Positions 49,886 to 62,093 of a stretch of DNA of 64,000 nt are shown here, piece after piece. A program made the translations under genes and the position numbers. Under the pieces are notes generated by a model. The model worked only from the letters and a program-made list of their open reading frames with translations, ran no database searches and had not been told where the DNA came from. The DNA comes from Rhodamnia argentea (taxonomy: Eukaryota; Streptophyta; Magnoliopsida; Myrtales; Myrtaceae): NCBI RefSeq assembly GCF_020921035.1, contig NC_063157.1, forward strand, positions 2,542,001 through 2,606,000. The letters are read 5' to 3'. Position 1 is the first letter of the stretch. Every line of letters starts with the position of its first letter.

Positions 49886-51344
49886 AGTATACTTACATCG
49901 ACATAGAGCGCGATTTGCATGAATAGAGACGTTTAGAACCATTGACATGTACATAGGTTATCCACCAATTCGATAAATATTACCAAAAGAGAAAAAAAAA
50001 AATGGAACATAGGTTATCTTAAACATTAGTATATAGAAGGACGCTTTTATGGCGTGTAGGCAGCAGGCCTTTAAATGCGATGGCCTCCTTTGGGGCGTAC
50101 CCTAACTTAGACCTTCGTACTTTATGACTTATCATCTCAACATAAACAGTTGCCCCCCCCAAAGATTCTCGACGAAAAGAATGGAATTTGAAAAAGTTGA
50201 TCAATGCGCTAAGCAGACTTTCAGTTTAAATTATCTCTTTGTCTAATCAAAAGATGGAGGGCTACAAAAGTCTAAGGGAGAGGATCGGCTTTGGAAGGAC
50301 CACGAAATCATAACAGTTGCGATCTGCTAAAAATTAAGTTATATGGCCATTATGGCCATTGGCTTAGCTTGAGGATGTAGGGAGAAAAAGGAAAAGGCTA
50401 AGCCTACACATCCGATGGTCAAAAGGTATGATCGATAGGCTCAATTGAGCTACGCAACGGAAAGGAATTTCGCCGTGGGGGCCTCAGCATTAGTTTATGC
50501 CTAGGGATGAAGATACCGGGAAATGGAGCACGGGCGGTGCATTTCGCCATGATCGGATTCGCAAAAGATTGGTATCTTAAACGACGGTGACGGGCTTTTA
50601 TGAACAACTGTCTCGTATTGTAGTTTGCAGCTCATTTCGTCATTCGATAGACCGATCTTAATGTACATGACATTACTTCTTTTGATACCAAATCGCTATA
50701 ATTAGAAAAGGGAATTAAGTGAAATTGGAAAGGCAAATCTAGTTTGAAATCCCATTTCGCAAATTGGGGTTAGTATGAATGGGAAAGTTTGCTTAGCCAT
50801 CGCTAGATTTAATGGGTTGGTAGGGGTAAGATCAACTTTTGTAGGAGCAGAGCAGCCTTTTTCCATAATTACCCAAATGTCTTAGCTAACATCCTTGCTT
50901 GGCTGTCCCATCAACCTCTTACAACATGACACTGACGTTATATTCCATCGGATTAGTGATAATTCCGCATTAACCTTAGAGGGGTCACGTCCCTAAGATT
51001 CCGTGGATGATGTCTTAATCAACGCACAAGATAAAGCTTTCCCATTTAGCCAAATCAAGTACCAATTCACACTATTGCACGAGAACGACGATGCAATGGA
51101 CATGGGTCGTCAAACCCTAATGCCATGCCGTGATATTATCAAGCATGACCTTGCTCTATACTTAATAGAATCCTTCCGGGTACAATTCAAAATGCTTGGT
51201 TGAGTAGTCAAGTGTTCGATTTGAACGGGAATTAGAGTGTTCGCCTGAGTTAGTTATATCATCTCTCGCTCGGAGTAACCGTGGAAGCTAGGTCCGTTGT
51301 TTACGTAAACCAAGTCTCACTCGATACATCGCGAAGACATTCAT
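49886..51344. other. Intergenic; nothing recognised
   Basis: Mixed-composition sequence without a credible gene. Several 60-66 codon ORFs are at chance level. Confidence 0.45.
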
Positions 51345-51630
51345 GAAAGATTTGTCCAAATAGTCATGAACTTATGATATGATGGTCAATTTAGTCCTAA
51401 AATTTTCAATTATGTCAATTTAGTCCTTAACTTTTTAATGATTCGCCAATTCAATCGTAAATCTTTTGTCAATGTAATTCTTTCGAACAATTATCCGAAT
51501 AATAGTTTAGGATTAAAATTGACTTAGGACCAACTGATATAATTGAAAGATTTACAACTGAATTGGTATAATTGAAATATTTACGACTGAATTGGCATAA
51601 TAAATTTTTTGATTTTTTTTTTTTTAATTA
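51345..51630. repeat. Foldback element, AATTTAGTCCTAAA family, core-less
   Basis: Left: GGTCAATTTAGTCCTAAAA and TGTCAATTTAGTCCTTAAC. Right: TAGGATTAAAATTGACTTAGG and two tandem copies of TACGACTGAATTGGCATAAT-like units. Arms meet with almost no spacer. Confidence 0.55.
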
Positions 51631-52005
51631 TTGCTCCGACAGCTGTACACATGAATATTTGGGTACCGGACCGGTATCTAGGAGAAAGAAAGGACATTGA
51701 ATGCAAGATTGAACAGCTGCATGCTGCCAACTGCGACACACGAGGACGTTCCCACTAACTCGAAGTACGTATGAGCGGTTGCTGTCCCACGCACAACCGC
51801 ACTCGGTGGGGGTGGCCAAAAGCTGTGCAGTGCCATTCCATGCAACACTGTCAGTCACCAACCATGCACGAGTCCCTGGCACGAAAGTGCGTGAGCACAT
51901 ACATGGAAATCAACTCATCAATGCCACCTCCTTGCGTGCAATATGTGGACGACGTTTCGTTCACGTGTAGGTCCAACGTTGTCTCGGACCCTGGTCCGGC
52001 ACTAG
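51631..52005. other. Spacer between foldback units; nothing recognised
   Basis: Moderate GC, with overlapping 63-109 codon ORFs that match nothing I know. Confidence 0.4.
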
Positions 52006-52662
52006 AAAAAATTATCGAAAAAGTTTTAAATATATCGCACTATCCTAAACCATTTCATATTTTATCAATTAAGTCCATCTATTCATCTAATTTTGGCTGA
52101 AAATCACTGGTGTGGACGATGCATATCTTATGTGGCACTACCGTCACCGAGGTGGAAGATTCTTATCAATACTTTATTGCTTTTTTCGAATTTTTTATTT
52201 TTTGTTATTTTATTTTCTTCTTTGCTCTTTTTTTTATTTATTTTATAACTGTCGTCGATAAGGGCGTCGGGCCTTCACCGAGATCCAAGCAAGGCCCGAA
52301 ACCCTCTTCTGATATGGGCATGTTGCCCTCTTCGCCTACACGCGAGGGCGCCCGCTTGTGGCCAATGAGGGCATTGCGGTCCTCGCCAATTCACCGGCCA
52401 CGGTTGTTAAAAAGATAAAAAATCAAAAAAATATTAAGATATCATCAAAAATTGTTCATGTCGGTGCCGTCTATGCGTTGATTGTCTGTATCAACAGACG
52501 GCGTTCACATCATTGATTTCAAACTAAAAATTGGTCAGATGAACTCAATTGGCACAACGTGAAAATTTATGATTTAATTGATAAAATTATAAAAAGGAAA
52601 ATTCAGCGTTGAATTGGCAAAAGTGCAATAAATTCATGAATTTTCGGATAATTTTCCCATCC
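52006..52662. repeat. Foldback element, AATTTAGTCCTAAA family, long form
   Basis: Outer ends AAAAAATTATCGAAAAAG (52006) and CGGATAATTTTCCCAT are inverted; left arm GGCTGAAAATCACTGGTGTG pairs with right arm ATCATTGATTTCAAAC. Between them are a T-rich tract (52180-52245), a GC-rich core (52255-52405, AGGGCGTCGGGCC) and an A-rich tract (52408-52432). Non-coding. Confidence 0.6.
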
Positions 52663-53709
52663 GATGATGGACCGCACATGGATTGATCCTTGGCTCGACC
52701 CCCTTAATGGTGTCCGCCTATTGGGGTGCACGGCGGGTCGTCGGTCGCTTTAGGGAAAATAGATCGTGGCCTCATATTTTGTCCTTTGGCTCGGAGATGA
52801 TATTTGTCGTTAATATTGCTTTGTTGGCTGCTCAAGTATATCTTCAGGAAGCAACAACAGGAACGAGGGGAGATTAGCTGACGAGATTATTTAATAATGT
52901 CCTCTCTTTTTTTTATTATTATTAATTTCGCAGAAAATAATCGTTAATTTTCCTTGCACATTTCGCCGACGTGAGGAATGCAATAATGTGCAAAGATTTC
53001 ATTTGATTCGTATCGCTTTGGGACAGCAAGGGTACGTAAGATCAAGTTGTTCTCGACGAGATACGTGTTCATCCAAAGGTGGTCGCTGTATAACGTACTT
53101 GTTCGAAAGAAATGCGGCCGGCCCCATCGAAGGATGAAAGCATTTTGTGCGGCGGTCACATTATATAGAGATAACATGTGAACAAATCGATCGACCGGGG
53201 AATATTCTCGTACTTCAAATTCAAAAACACTGTGATCGATAGGTCGAGTCCGGCTCCCAAAGCATGGCATGTGAGTGTTGCACATTGAGCGGGGCCGGGG
53301 AGGGGTCAAAGAGCCGCATCGAAGTAAGGAGAATATCTCGCGCGCGTGCACGTGACCTCAGTCCATCTCGGTCGTCAGATTACGTAAGTCTCGTACGAGG
53401 ACCGCAACATTTAGCGGCTAAGATGAGGCGGGGCTCGCCTGCTCCGATTTGTGCCAGAAAGTGACTGTTTCTCCCGCCGCACGCGATGGAGTGGCATGCA
53501 TGTCGCATGCCTGGAACGCATGCACACGTGTGATCCTCCATGCATCGGTGTCATATCTGCTGCTCTTACAACTGACCGTACTTAAAAAAAAAATTGATAA
53601 ATTTAATTATACTCTTCGCGCTCTGTCCGTGCAGCGTTCACAGCTCCATCCGCTTCACACACGAACTTCTTCCCAAATAATATATAGAAAATAATTATGT
53701 GACTGTCAT
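52663..53709. other. Intergenic; nothing recognised
   Basis: Includes a 135-codon minus-strand ORF (52944-53351) of no known family and a GCGCGCGTGCACGTG patch near 53340. No gene supported. Confidence 0.4.
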
Positions 53710-54240
53710 TAATTAATGAAAAAAATTCAAATAAGAACATGAATTGCCATAATTTTTTCATATAAATGTTCGAAATAGATCTTATTTAAATTAAGGGTTT
53801 GGAGTGCCTTTATTTTTTCAAATAAGGATCCGAAATGGGACATTATTTCAAATAAGAATTTCGAGTACTTTCATTTTCAAATAAGAACTTAAAGTGGCCA
53901 TATAAGTCTCAAAGAAGGGACTGTCTCGATTGTCGAGGGCATTTTCATCCTTTAATTTTTTTGAATTTTTTCCTTGTTTTCTTTCTTCTTCCTTTTTTTT
54001 GCTTTTTTTGTTCTTTTTTTTTTTGTCTTTTCTAACTTTTTTCTTTTCCCCTCTTCCCTCCACCGGCCACCGTCGAGCCTCGTGAAAAAAAAAAAAAAAA
54101 TTCACTTGCCCGCGATCCGGCCAAAAGTCCTTATTTTAGACGATTTGGCTACTTCACGCACTTATTTAAAATGATTTGGCCACTTGAAACCATTATTTGA
54201 AACAATGTTCACTTGAGATCCTTAATTGAAAATTTTTCTT
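53710..54240. repeat. Foldback element, TTCAAATAAGG family
   Basis: Left arm is a run of ~40-bp units each containing CAAATAAGGATCCGAAATGG-like words (53755-53900). Right arm holds their reverse complements, e.g. TTGGCCACTTGAAACCATTA and ACTTGAGATCCTTAATTGA (54170-54230). A T/C-rich tract (53955-54060), the core CCGGCCACCGTCGAGCC and an A run (54083-54100) sit between. Same architecture as the other foldback family but unrelated arm sequence. Confidence 0.6.
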
Positions 54241-55503
54241 AATTTATTGCGATAATAACAGCCTGTTCTGAGGCACAATAATAAATAATTAAAAATTATT
54301 ATGGGATTCACTCCTTAAAAAATTTGCAACCCATTATGCGCAATTACTCAAATAGTCACCCAAAGCACGTGCATTATTCTTTCTTTCTTTTCATTTTCTG
54401 ATGGAATCGCTTATCTTTTACTTTCCCTTGGAGAACTGATTAATATAATGTTACCGTTAAACTAATAGTCCGGTTTGGGGCGCAAGAAGAAAAGATAAAT
54501 AACAATAAATCAAATTTTATTGTGGGGTGTCACTTTTTTAAGAATTCGTAACTCATAACATCTCGTTATTCTCGAGCGTCACCAAAGTTCTGTTACTTCC
54601 CCGTACTACCTAGCAAGAACCATCCCACCCAATCATCCGCCGACACCTGCAACATCCTCCACGTGTGTCTCCCTTACTTTCCTCCTCCTACAAATCACTA
54701 TAGATCCCCTCGAAGCTCCAATGGCGATCCCTCTTTTGGCACGGGCGATCTCGGAAGCTAAGAGGAGCAAAAGGGGTGAAAGAAACAAGGGCAGCTTTAG
54801 GTCAAGAAAAGCAAAAGAAGAGGGAGGGTGGGGGGGGGGCAGTTCTTCGTATTGTTATGCGATGCGATGCGATGTTGGGTGTGAAAAAAAGAGAAAGTGA
54901 GGGGGGGTGGGGAGCAGGGAAGAGAATAATTCTCATTCAGTCATTCTCATTCTCATTTTTTTGTGGCGATCCCAAGGAGATCGCAGCGAAGCCAAGTTTT
55001 AAAACTGTGGCAGCTTTTCTTTTCGCCATCTTCTCCCCATTTTTTTTTAATACCAAAAATTAGATTATTGATTTTGCACCTTTTTCGATTTTATGTATCT
55101 TGGGAAGAGGAGGAATTTGGAGGGACAATGACAATTGATCTGAAACTTCGTATCCCCATGAAAAAAAACAAAAAAAGATAAAGGGAGAGGGGAGTGGATC
55201 GTCTGATGGGGATGTTGGGAACGATCGGTGCCTCACTTTTGTTCTTGTTTAAGGCAGAAATTCTAGGCAAACCAACGATGGTCGTGAGCACTAAAGCATC
55301 CCGCTTTATGTTATTATTTGGGGGGGTGCATGCGGTGAGTGACCCTATGTGCTAGGGTTTGGACAATTTTCGAATCTTCTATGGCGGGCTTTGGCTTTGC
55401 TTTTTCGCCCTATACTTCGAAACCCTAATCTAACATTAAGTTATAGCTGTGTTTCTCTTTTGTTTTTTCCCCGATGCGATTTAGAGTTATGGAGGATTAC
55501 CAT
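54241..55503. other. Intergenic; nothing recognised
   Basis: AT-rich with G-rich patches (54824-54838, 54901-54911) and a CGATGCGATG repeat near 54861. Promoter-like features around 54640-54720 lead to no gene I can identify. Confidence 0.4.
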
Positions 55504-56060
55504 AAAAGTCTTAAACCTATTGCAATTGTGTTAATACAATCCTTAGTTTTGTTTTTGCCAATTCAACCCTAAACCTTTTGTATTTCTGTCAATTCAGTCC
55601 ATCCGGTTAATTTTGATAAGAAATTACTAATGTGGACGATGACCATCCTATGTAGCACGGTTAGAGCCGACGTGGCCATTTTTCTACTGATATTTTAATT
55701 TTTTTTCCTTTTTTGACCTTTTTTCTTCCCATGCACTTAGCCAGCAAGGGTCGCCATGAAGGCCGGGATGCCCTCGCCAAATCTAGCCGGGGAAGGGCGT
55801 TGCAACCCTCAACGGCTCTAAGCACAAGGGAAGAAAAAAAAAACAAGAAAAGAATTAGAAAATTAGAAAACTCATTAAGATATTATTTTAAAATATCCAC
55901 ATTCGCACCGGCCGTACCATGGCCGACATCGATGTTAGCTATTTCAAGGCAAATAGGCCACATGGATCGAATTAGCACAAATGCAAAAGATTCATGACTA
56001 AATTGGCCAAAGAAAAGTTTGAGACTAAATTGATACAATTACAATAGGTTTAAGACTTTT
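55504..56060. repeat. Foldback element, AATTTAGTCCTAAA family, best-preserved copy
   Basis: Perfect 19-bp inverted termini AAAAGTCTTAAACCTATTG (55504-55522) and its reverse complement (56042-56060). Left arm includes TCAATTCAGTCCATCCGG; right arm GACTAAATTGATACAATTAC. Pyrimidine tract 55695-55730, GC-rich core 55740-55830 (GGGTCGCCATGAAGGCC), purine tract 55828-55868. No coding capacity. Confidence 0.75.
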
Positions 56061-59000
56061 TTCGTAATTATTCCTGAAATTTCATGAGCAGTAACGCTGG
56101 TCGATGGAAAATCTCCCTGCTCATGGGCTTCATTCGATATTCACATTTCTTGATCGACTTGCGTGATTGGTGCTTGATTTCATGGAATCGGTGCGGTGCG
56201 GACGTTTGGTCGGTCACCGGATCAACAACCATCCAAGGAGAAAGAGAAAATTTCGGACACACACACACGCATACATGTACTCCTCGGCCCTTAGGTCGAA
56301 CTTGTGTGTGAAACTATGTTTTGTTTTTTGTGCGTCTCCAAAGCTAGCAGCACCTCATTTTTTCTACGAAGTCGTTGAAACGAATTGAGAAATAGAATCA
56401 TCTGAACAGCGGATGTCCGGCTGCCTATAATTTTGAAAAGTTTGCACCTGCACAAGGAAATGCTCGATTCTGCTTTTCCAAAAGGAGGCAACTTTGCTTA
56501 GGTGGAGATCACATGCTGCACGAGCTTTGACTAGCTTGAGGATTTGACTTCCCCTCCTGAGCCATGACCTAAGGTTTGCTTGCACATTCTGTGAATGGGA
56601 ATTGGCAAGCTGTTTGGCTGCTTCTTCAACCATTCGGGCTTGGGGTTAATCCTCGCTTAAGGTATATGAGTTCGAATCACCAACACCTTACCCTCGACTC
56701 GATCGAATCTACGAAGATGGCCCCGGCGTGCACGGGATGTTTAGAGCACGGTCCGCATTTGTTGAACAAACCATTTTTCGAATTCGGTTTATCAAATTAA
56801 CGAAATTTTTTAAAACCCTTTTTGCGAGAAGAGAGATCTTTGGAGCCAATGTGAATAGCTAGGGTCTCCATCTTGGAGTAGTGGGATTGTCGTGGACTGG
56901 CTTTCACTGACCAAATTGAATTGTAGAGAAAGGGACTGCACACGAACGCATAGTGGGGAGCGCCATAATTTTAGGGCATCCTCGTTCGGTGAAAGATTGG
57001 TGGAATATATAGACCTGGAATCGCAGAGAGAACTGAGTGAAAGAGAGAGATGAAAGTGACTTGTTATTCTTTGGGGACGTCGCTTTCGGCCAACTCGCTC
57101 GCCTCGCCTGTGGCCACAAGCAAGAGAACCATGCTGTTTCTGGCCGCGAAAAGCCGCTTTGAGATCGCCAGTGATCGTCGTCCGAGGTTAAAGTTATATC
57201 TTACGGACCTTGACCGTGTGAAGTAAAACCCTAGCTTGTGGAAGAAGCGTGAAAGAATGGAGATAATCATACCCAATAGATTGCATATGACCCAAGTTAT
57301 GCATTTCACATCATGAATGGCTATGATTAGCCCTCCATGGACCGGATGTAGATGGCAAAACAGCCCTCTTTGACTTTCACCTAAGCATAGACAAAATACG
57401 CCCCAAGTTCGCCACACAAGAATGCTTTGCTTTACTGGTCAAATTTTTCTGAGCAGGTAGAATTGTTTGATCCCATATAATACGTCTCTTGTCACATCTT
57501 TCAATGATCTAGTGCCCCATTGTAGATACGAACGAAGTAAACGAATTCGTCACTTGTGGGTCATCACATTTAATGACCACCAACTCGGAACTCGGTAGGT
57601 TCCAATGGTCATGTGCGTGCTTATGTTGATGAACAATATATTGACCTAATTGGTGGAAAATGAAAAAGAGAGGCGCGTGAAAAAAGAAGAAGAAAATACT
57701 TGGGAAAATGAAATCACACGCGTGTGCAGTCCGTGATGAAAAAATAAAGCCATCTTCAAGAAGAACGAAAGCCAATCGGAGGTTTTTCTCAAAAGCCAAT
57801 TGATCTGTCGATGTTTGTCATCCTTACGGACTTGGTGGAGAGACGACAGCATGGGATCACCGCCAATTAAATATGTGTACGCTTAGTATTAGACAAAAAA
57901 CCTGACTATGTGTTTACCGTGTCCCACATATGTCCAAGCAATGAACTTAGATCTTCTGTTGTGATACTATGTATTGCTAACTGTTTTGATAGCTTAAGTT
58001 TTTTGGATTTGACTTTCTAGCGGGAGTGGTGGGAGCCTGTAGAGATCTTCAAGAAAGAGCTCAACTTAAATCTCCGTTAAGGCCCAACTTTATCGGGCCC
58101 CATCTTGTTACATCACAACATCCACCGCGTCGATCACCGGATTACTTTCTTAAAATATTCGTCAAGCACCGGAACATGTCGGGGGCCCACCAATCTGCCA
58201 TCCGTTATAATACCATTCGTTGGGAGATTGTTAAGAGGAAGCTATAGTTCAAACTCAAGTCAGACTCATATTCGCTTAAAAGCTTGTACTAATGAATTAT
58301 GGACTAATTAAGATATATTAACCGCTTCACTCCAAAGCATTTCTCCAAATATGTGGGGCTCCTCTACGCGACTCGCACCCGTATCTCAACATAGAGTTGC
58401 TTTCTTTGTTAGGTGCCGATGAGGAAAGTTAGGAAGTAGCCACATAGCTTGGTTGCGTTGACCTTGACCCTGCGTGATCGAATGCGTATGTTTTTGGCAT
58501 GGAAACATGTTCGGCAATCATGTGTAGGACGAATGTAGCTTGTTACTAAGATGGAACTAGGAACTGAAATGGACTGTGTTGGGGTCTTGGTGACATGAGG
58601 AATTTAGGCATGCGTCCTTGTTGCGGGCTCCTCCGTTGGTGGTCTCTCTCGAATCTTACGTTTACCTTCTCGTGTGGACTTATGGTCGATGTTTGACCGT
58701 TGATATTGACCCGAACTAATATATGTAAAATAAAATTACATTTGATAAGAAAAGTTTTTTTTTTCTTTCGATTTTCCATGAAAACGACTTGCATTTCATT
58801 CTATGAAGTCCACCTGGTTTCCACCAAGAATTTCTTTGAGCATAACTGTGTAAAGAAACCGTCGTTAAACGTCGTCGTCGTCCGAACTTTGGGCCATGTG
58901 AGCTCATCATTTGGGTTTGACAGTAGGCATAATCAAACCTTGTGATGGATCCAGTTATTCAAAATCCCAAGTCAATCCTCTCAGTCCGAGCCCCTTTGTA

Positions 59001-59225
59001 GTCCTTGAATTTCCGACTCGAATAAGAAAATATTTAGTGGTATCAAAGCGCCATGCGCGCCGCGAATTGAAACATGATAAACGCATTGTAGTTGAATAGA
59101 ACAATCGGAAAATGTGACCCTACAAGCCACAAATGCATAAAAGCTTTTCGAAAAAAGATTTCAAATGCTCGCCCAAGGAAACTCTCTCTTCATAGAAAAA
59201 TGTTTATTGGTATTAAATCGTCACG
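56061..59225. other. Intergenic; nothing firmly recognised
   Basis: A B-box-like GAGTTCGAATC near 56669 hints at another SINE relic. The stretch 57900-58020 is LTR-like but lacks a partner. ORFs of 60-117 codons here belong to no family I know. Confidence 0.4.
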
Positions 59226-59360
59226 TTAGCGGCTAACGTGGCCCGCATTTATCTAGTCAAATCCGCCCACGGGTTGACACGTGAAAAATTAGTACGCTAT
59301 TCACGTGTCAATCTATGAATAGATTTGACTAGATAAATGCGTGTCACGTCAGCCGCCGAT
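59226..59360. repeat. 135-bp near-perfect palindrome with G-box stem
   Basis: Arms of ~60 bp around a ~14-bp loop. Exact paired blocks: GCATTTATCTAGTCAAATC (59245-59263) with its complement (59322-59340), and TTGACACGTGAA (59274-59285) with its complement (59300-59311); outer blocks 59226-59244 and 59341-59360 pair with mismatches. Each inner block carries a CACGTG G-box. It sits ~370 bp before the VPS2.1 start codon. Confidence 0.85.
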
Positions 59361-59416
59361 ATGACATGGTGCTTCGGTACCGCCGAAAATTTTCTCGTCG
59401 CAAAATAGCCGTTATT

Positions 59417-59534
59417 AGGCCCATGATTAGTTCTCCAATTGGTCCCAATTCTATGGGCCTCTCGCAAAAGTCCCACTACAGGCCCAATAATTTATTTGGG
59501 CTTCAGATAGGCCCATTATCCAATTATTTGGGCC
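59417..59534 (+). promoter_or_regulatory. Cluster of six site II motifs in the VPS2.1 promoter
   Basis: TGGGCY or its complement occurs at 59417-59424, 59454-59460, 59480-59486, 59497-59503, 59509-59515 and 59529-59534, that is six times in 118 bp and ~200 bp upstream of the ATG. Site II elements are bound by TCP factors and drive housekeeping, growth-linked genes. Confidence 0.7.
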
Positions 59535-59731
59535 GACGACAGAAGCCTGGCTCGATCTTAGCTTTCTTCCCCAGCGACCCGTTAGTGAGAAAACAACGCC
59601 AAGGCACATTCTTCTGCGAAGAATCGTCACTGCGAGCGATAGATCGACACAGCGAGGATCGAAGCGATCGATCGCAAGGAAAGCTCCGCACGTGTAAACC
59701 GCGAGGACCTTTGCAATTTTCGGCGAGCACA

Positions 59732-62057
59732 ATGAGCTTCCTCTTCGGCCAAAGGAAAACTCCTGCAGGTGCAGAGTTTTTTTTTTGTTTGGTCATATTT
59801 TATGAAAATTTCGCTGCGTGTATAGATTTCGTAAGCTTATTACTGATCGTGAGCTAAGTTCGAGCTGAACGTGATCGATTCTGTGTGGAAGTTATTGCAG
59901 GAAGAGGAACTTGTCGAGGATGTGACTTTTTCTTATGTTGAGCTCGTATAAGGGTTTGATGAGCAATTTGAAATCGGAATTTGCTTTGCAGAAATTATCA
60001 TTGAATCCTGTCCAACTGCAATTTCGGCTTTGGTTGCTCTTTGATCATGTCTAGTGTCCCTGTAGTTGGCTTTGTGTACGTGGAAATCCGTTCCGGACGA
60101 CTGATTGATTCCATTCATGTTGGGTTGCTAGCGAGTATTAGGTTACTGAGATGCTTGTGTTTTCTTTACGGATGACTCGATGATGACAAATTCGAAAACC
60201 TTGGACCTAGTAGTAGTCAATTTACCTTCGAGTAATTGCACTATTTGTATAAAGCTACAGCTTCTGTCGCTGTATAAACCTGGCCATTATGATTTATGTG
60301 AACTACCTGCTCTACTCGGATTTCCATCTGCAGACGTTGAATCTCACACATCCAATTTGCTGGTGCTAAAATCACTACAATTGCTCTTAAAATTTGAGAA
60401 AACATGTCTATGTTTGGTACAGAACTTCTGCGGGAAAATAAGCGGATGCTGGACAAGTCCATTAGAGAAATAGAAAGGGAAAGGCAAGGTCTTCAAACTC
60501 AAGAAAAGAAGTTGATAGCTGAGATAAAGAAAAGTGCCAAGCAAGGACAGATGGTATGACGCTATTTTTCATCGCTTTTATGTAATTTTTAATTCTTCTT
60601 TGGTAATGATACCGCAAGTACCTGAGCTCTCGTCCTTTTTACAGTTGAATAATCGAGCTTTTCTTTTTGGTTCAAATAAGCACCTCAACTTTTCAAATTG
60701 CGGAGGATAATGCCAAATGGGACACTAACAATATTAGATAGCCAATAACTGTCCACATTAGCGTCTGATTTGGTTTTTTGAAATGATGCCATGTCAACAG
60801 AGATATATTGGACAACCCAGTTGTCCAAGTAAGCAGTCTCTATCTCTCCTCATCACCCAACACTTAAATGGAGATGTCATAGCTTTTGCTTAGTAAAGGA
60901 GCCATGTGACCCAGCCAAAAACAAAAGCCATGTGGCTAGTCGGGGTTAATTTTTGCTAAGTAAGTGAGTCCTGAAAACAAGATCGCATAAGAAGGCAATT
61001 TATATAACTGAGGCTTGACACTAAGCCAAACTTGAAAAGTTACGTGATTGGGAAAAAAAAGGTTTAGGTACTTGATTGTAAAACATACAAAAGTTCAGGT
61101 GCTTGCGGCGTCATTATCCTTTATTTTTTGGTGGCTGGTTTAAATAACCATAGCGCACATTCCTTGACAATATTTCTGCTGCACTGATCAATCATTTTTT
61201 TCTTTTCTTTTTTTGGGTGCGAAGGAAGTGGTAAGGTGGTCCTTAGCTGGTAGAGAACCTAGTGAAAAAAGCAGTTGCTATTATTCGATTTGATTGTTAG
61301 TGCTTTGGTTTTCCCTTACTTTTCCCCCTTTGGTACCCTTTTTTGGAGTTTAAAAGATGGTGAACTCAGGCAGATGAAAGAATGATACAAATTCATGAGA
61401 AATGTCGAAGGTAACTCTTGGTCTGTGCTTAGGAAGCAACTTCATTTCTCACTCTTCCCTAGGTAGGATCTTCATTATCGACTTATAGTTTTTGATCAAA
61501 CAAAGAAAAATCAGTGGACGTGAAGGATTGGTGTGACTGTAGATCTATGTGGTAGATCAAAAGTATATTGGGAACTTGTTACACTTTAGTGGAAGTACCT
61601 AAACACATTTGCAACAGATACCGCACCTGTATGAAATAGTGTTACTCAAAAGTGACTAGGTAAAATGGTTCATTTTCCAAAGCTTCCTCTCCAGATGTCT
61701 GGTTATGTCCCTGTTTTTTCCTTCTAAGTCATCCTCTCATGAGTATGTAATTGTCCTGTTTAATCTCCCATTCATCATACAGAAGAGGAAGCTTTGCCAG
61801 TTCGGAGTTTCTCGAACAATCAATCTTCTTAGTCATTGCTCTTTGGAAGTTGTTTATGTTTAGTGCTTAGAAATGGTTTAATTTTCTGGGACTATGTAAA
61901 ATGCCCTATACTGATTCAAAATTAAGAATTGGCTGAACTATTGCTCTCCTTTCAGGGTGCTGTGAGAGTAATGGCTAAGGACCTCATCCGAACTCGACAT
62001 CAGGTTGAGAAATTTTACAAGCTGAAATCCCAACTTCAGGGTGTGGCTTTAAGAATT

Positions 62058-62093
<36 letters not shown>

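Noticed and set aside
52944..53351. 135-codon minus-strand ORF in the BG1L-VPS2.1 interval
   Set aside because: No domain, no splice context, no promoter features and ordinary composition; treated as chance.
56630..56690. B-box-like GAGTTCGAATC suggesting a third SINE
   Set aside because: No convincing A box at the proper distance and no clear tail.
57900..58030. LTR-like phrase ending GGATTTGACTTTCTAGC, similar to the MDN1-intron TRIM
   Set aside because: No primer-binding site, second LTR or duplication could be found around it.
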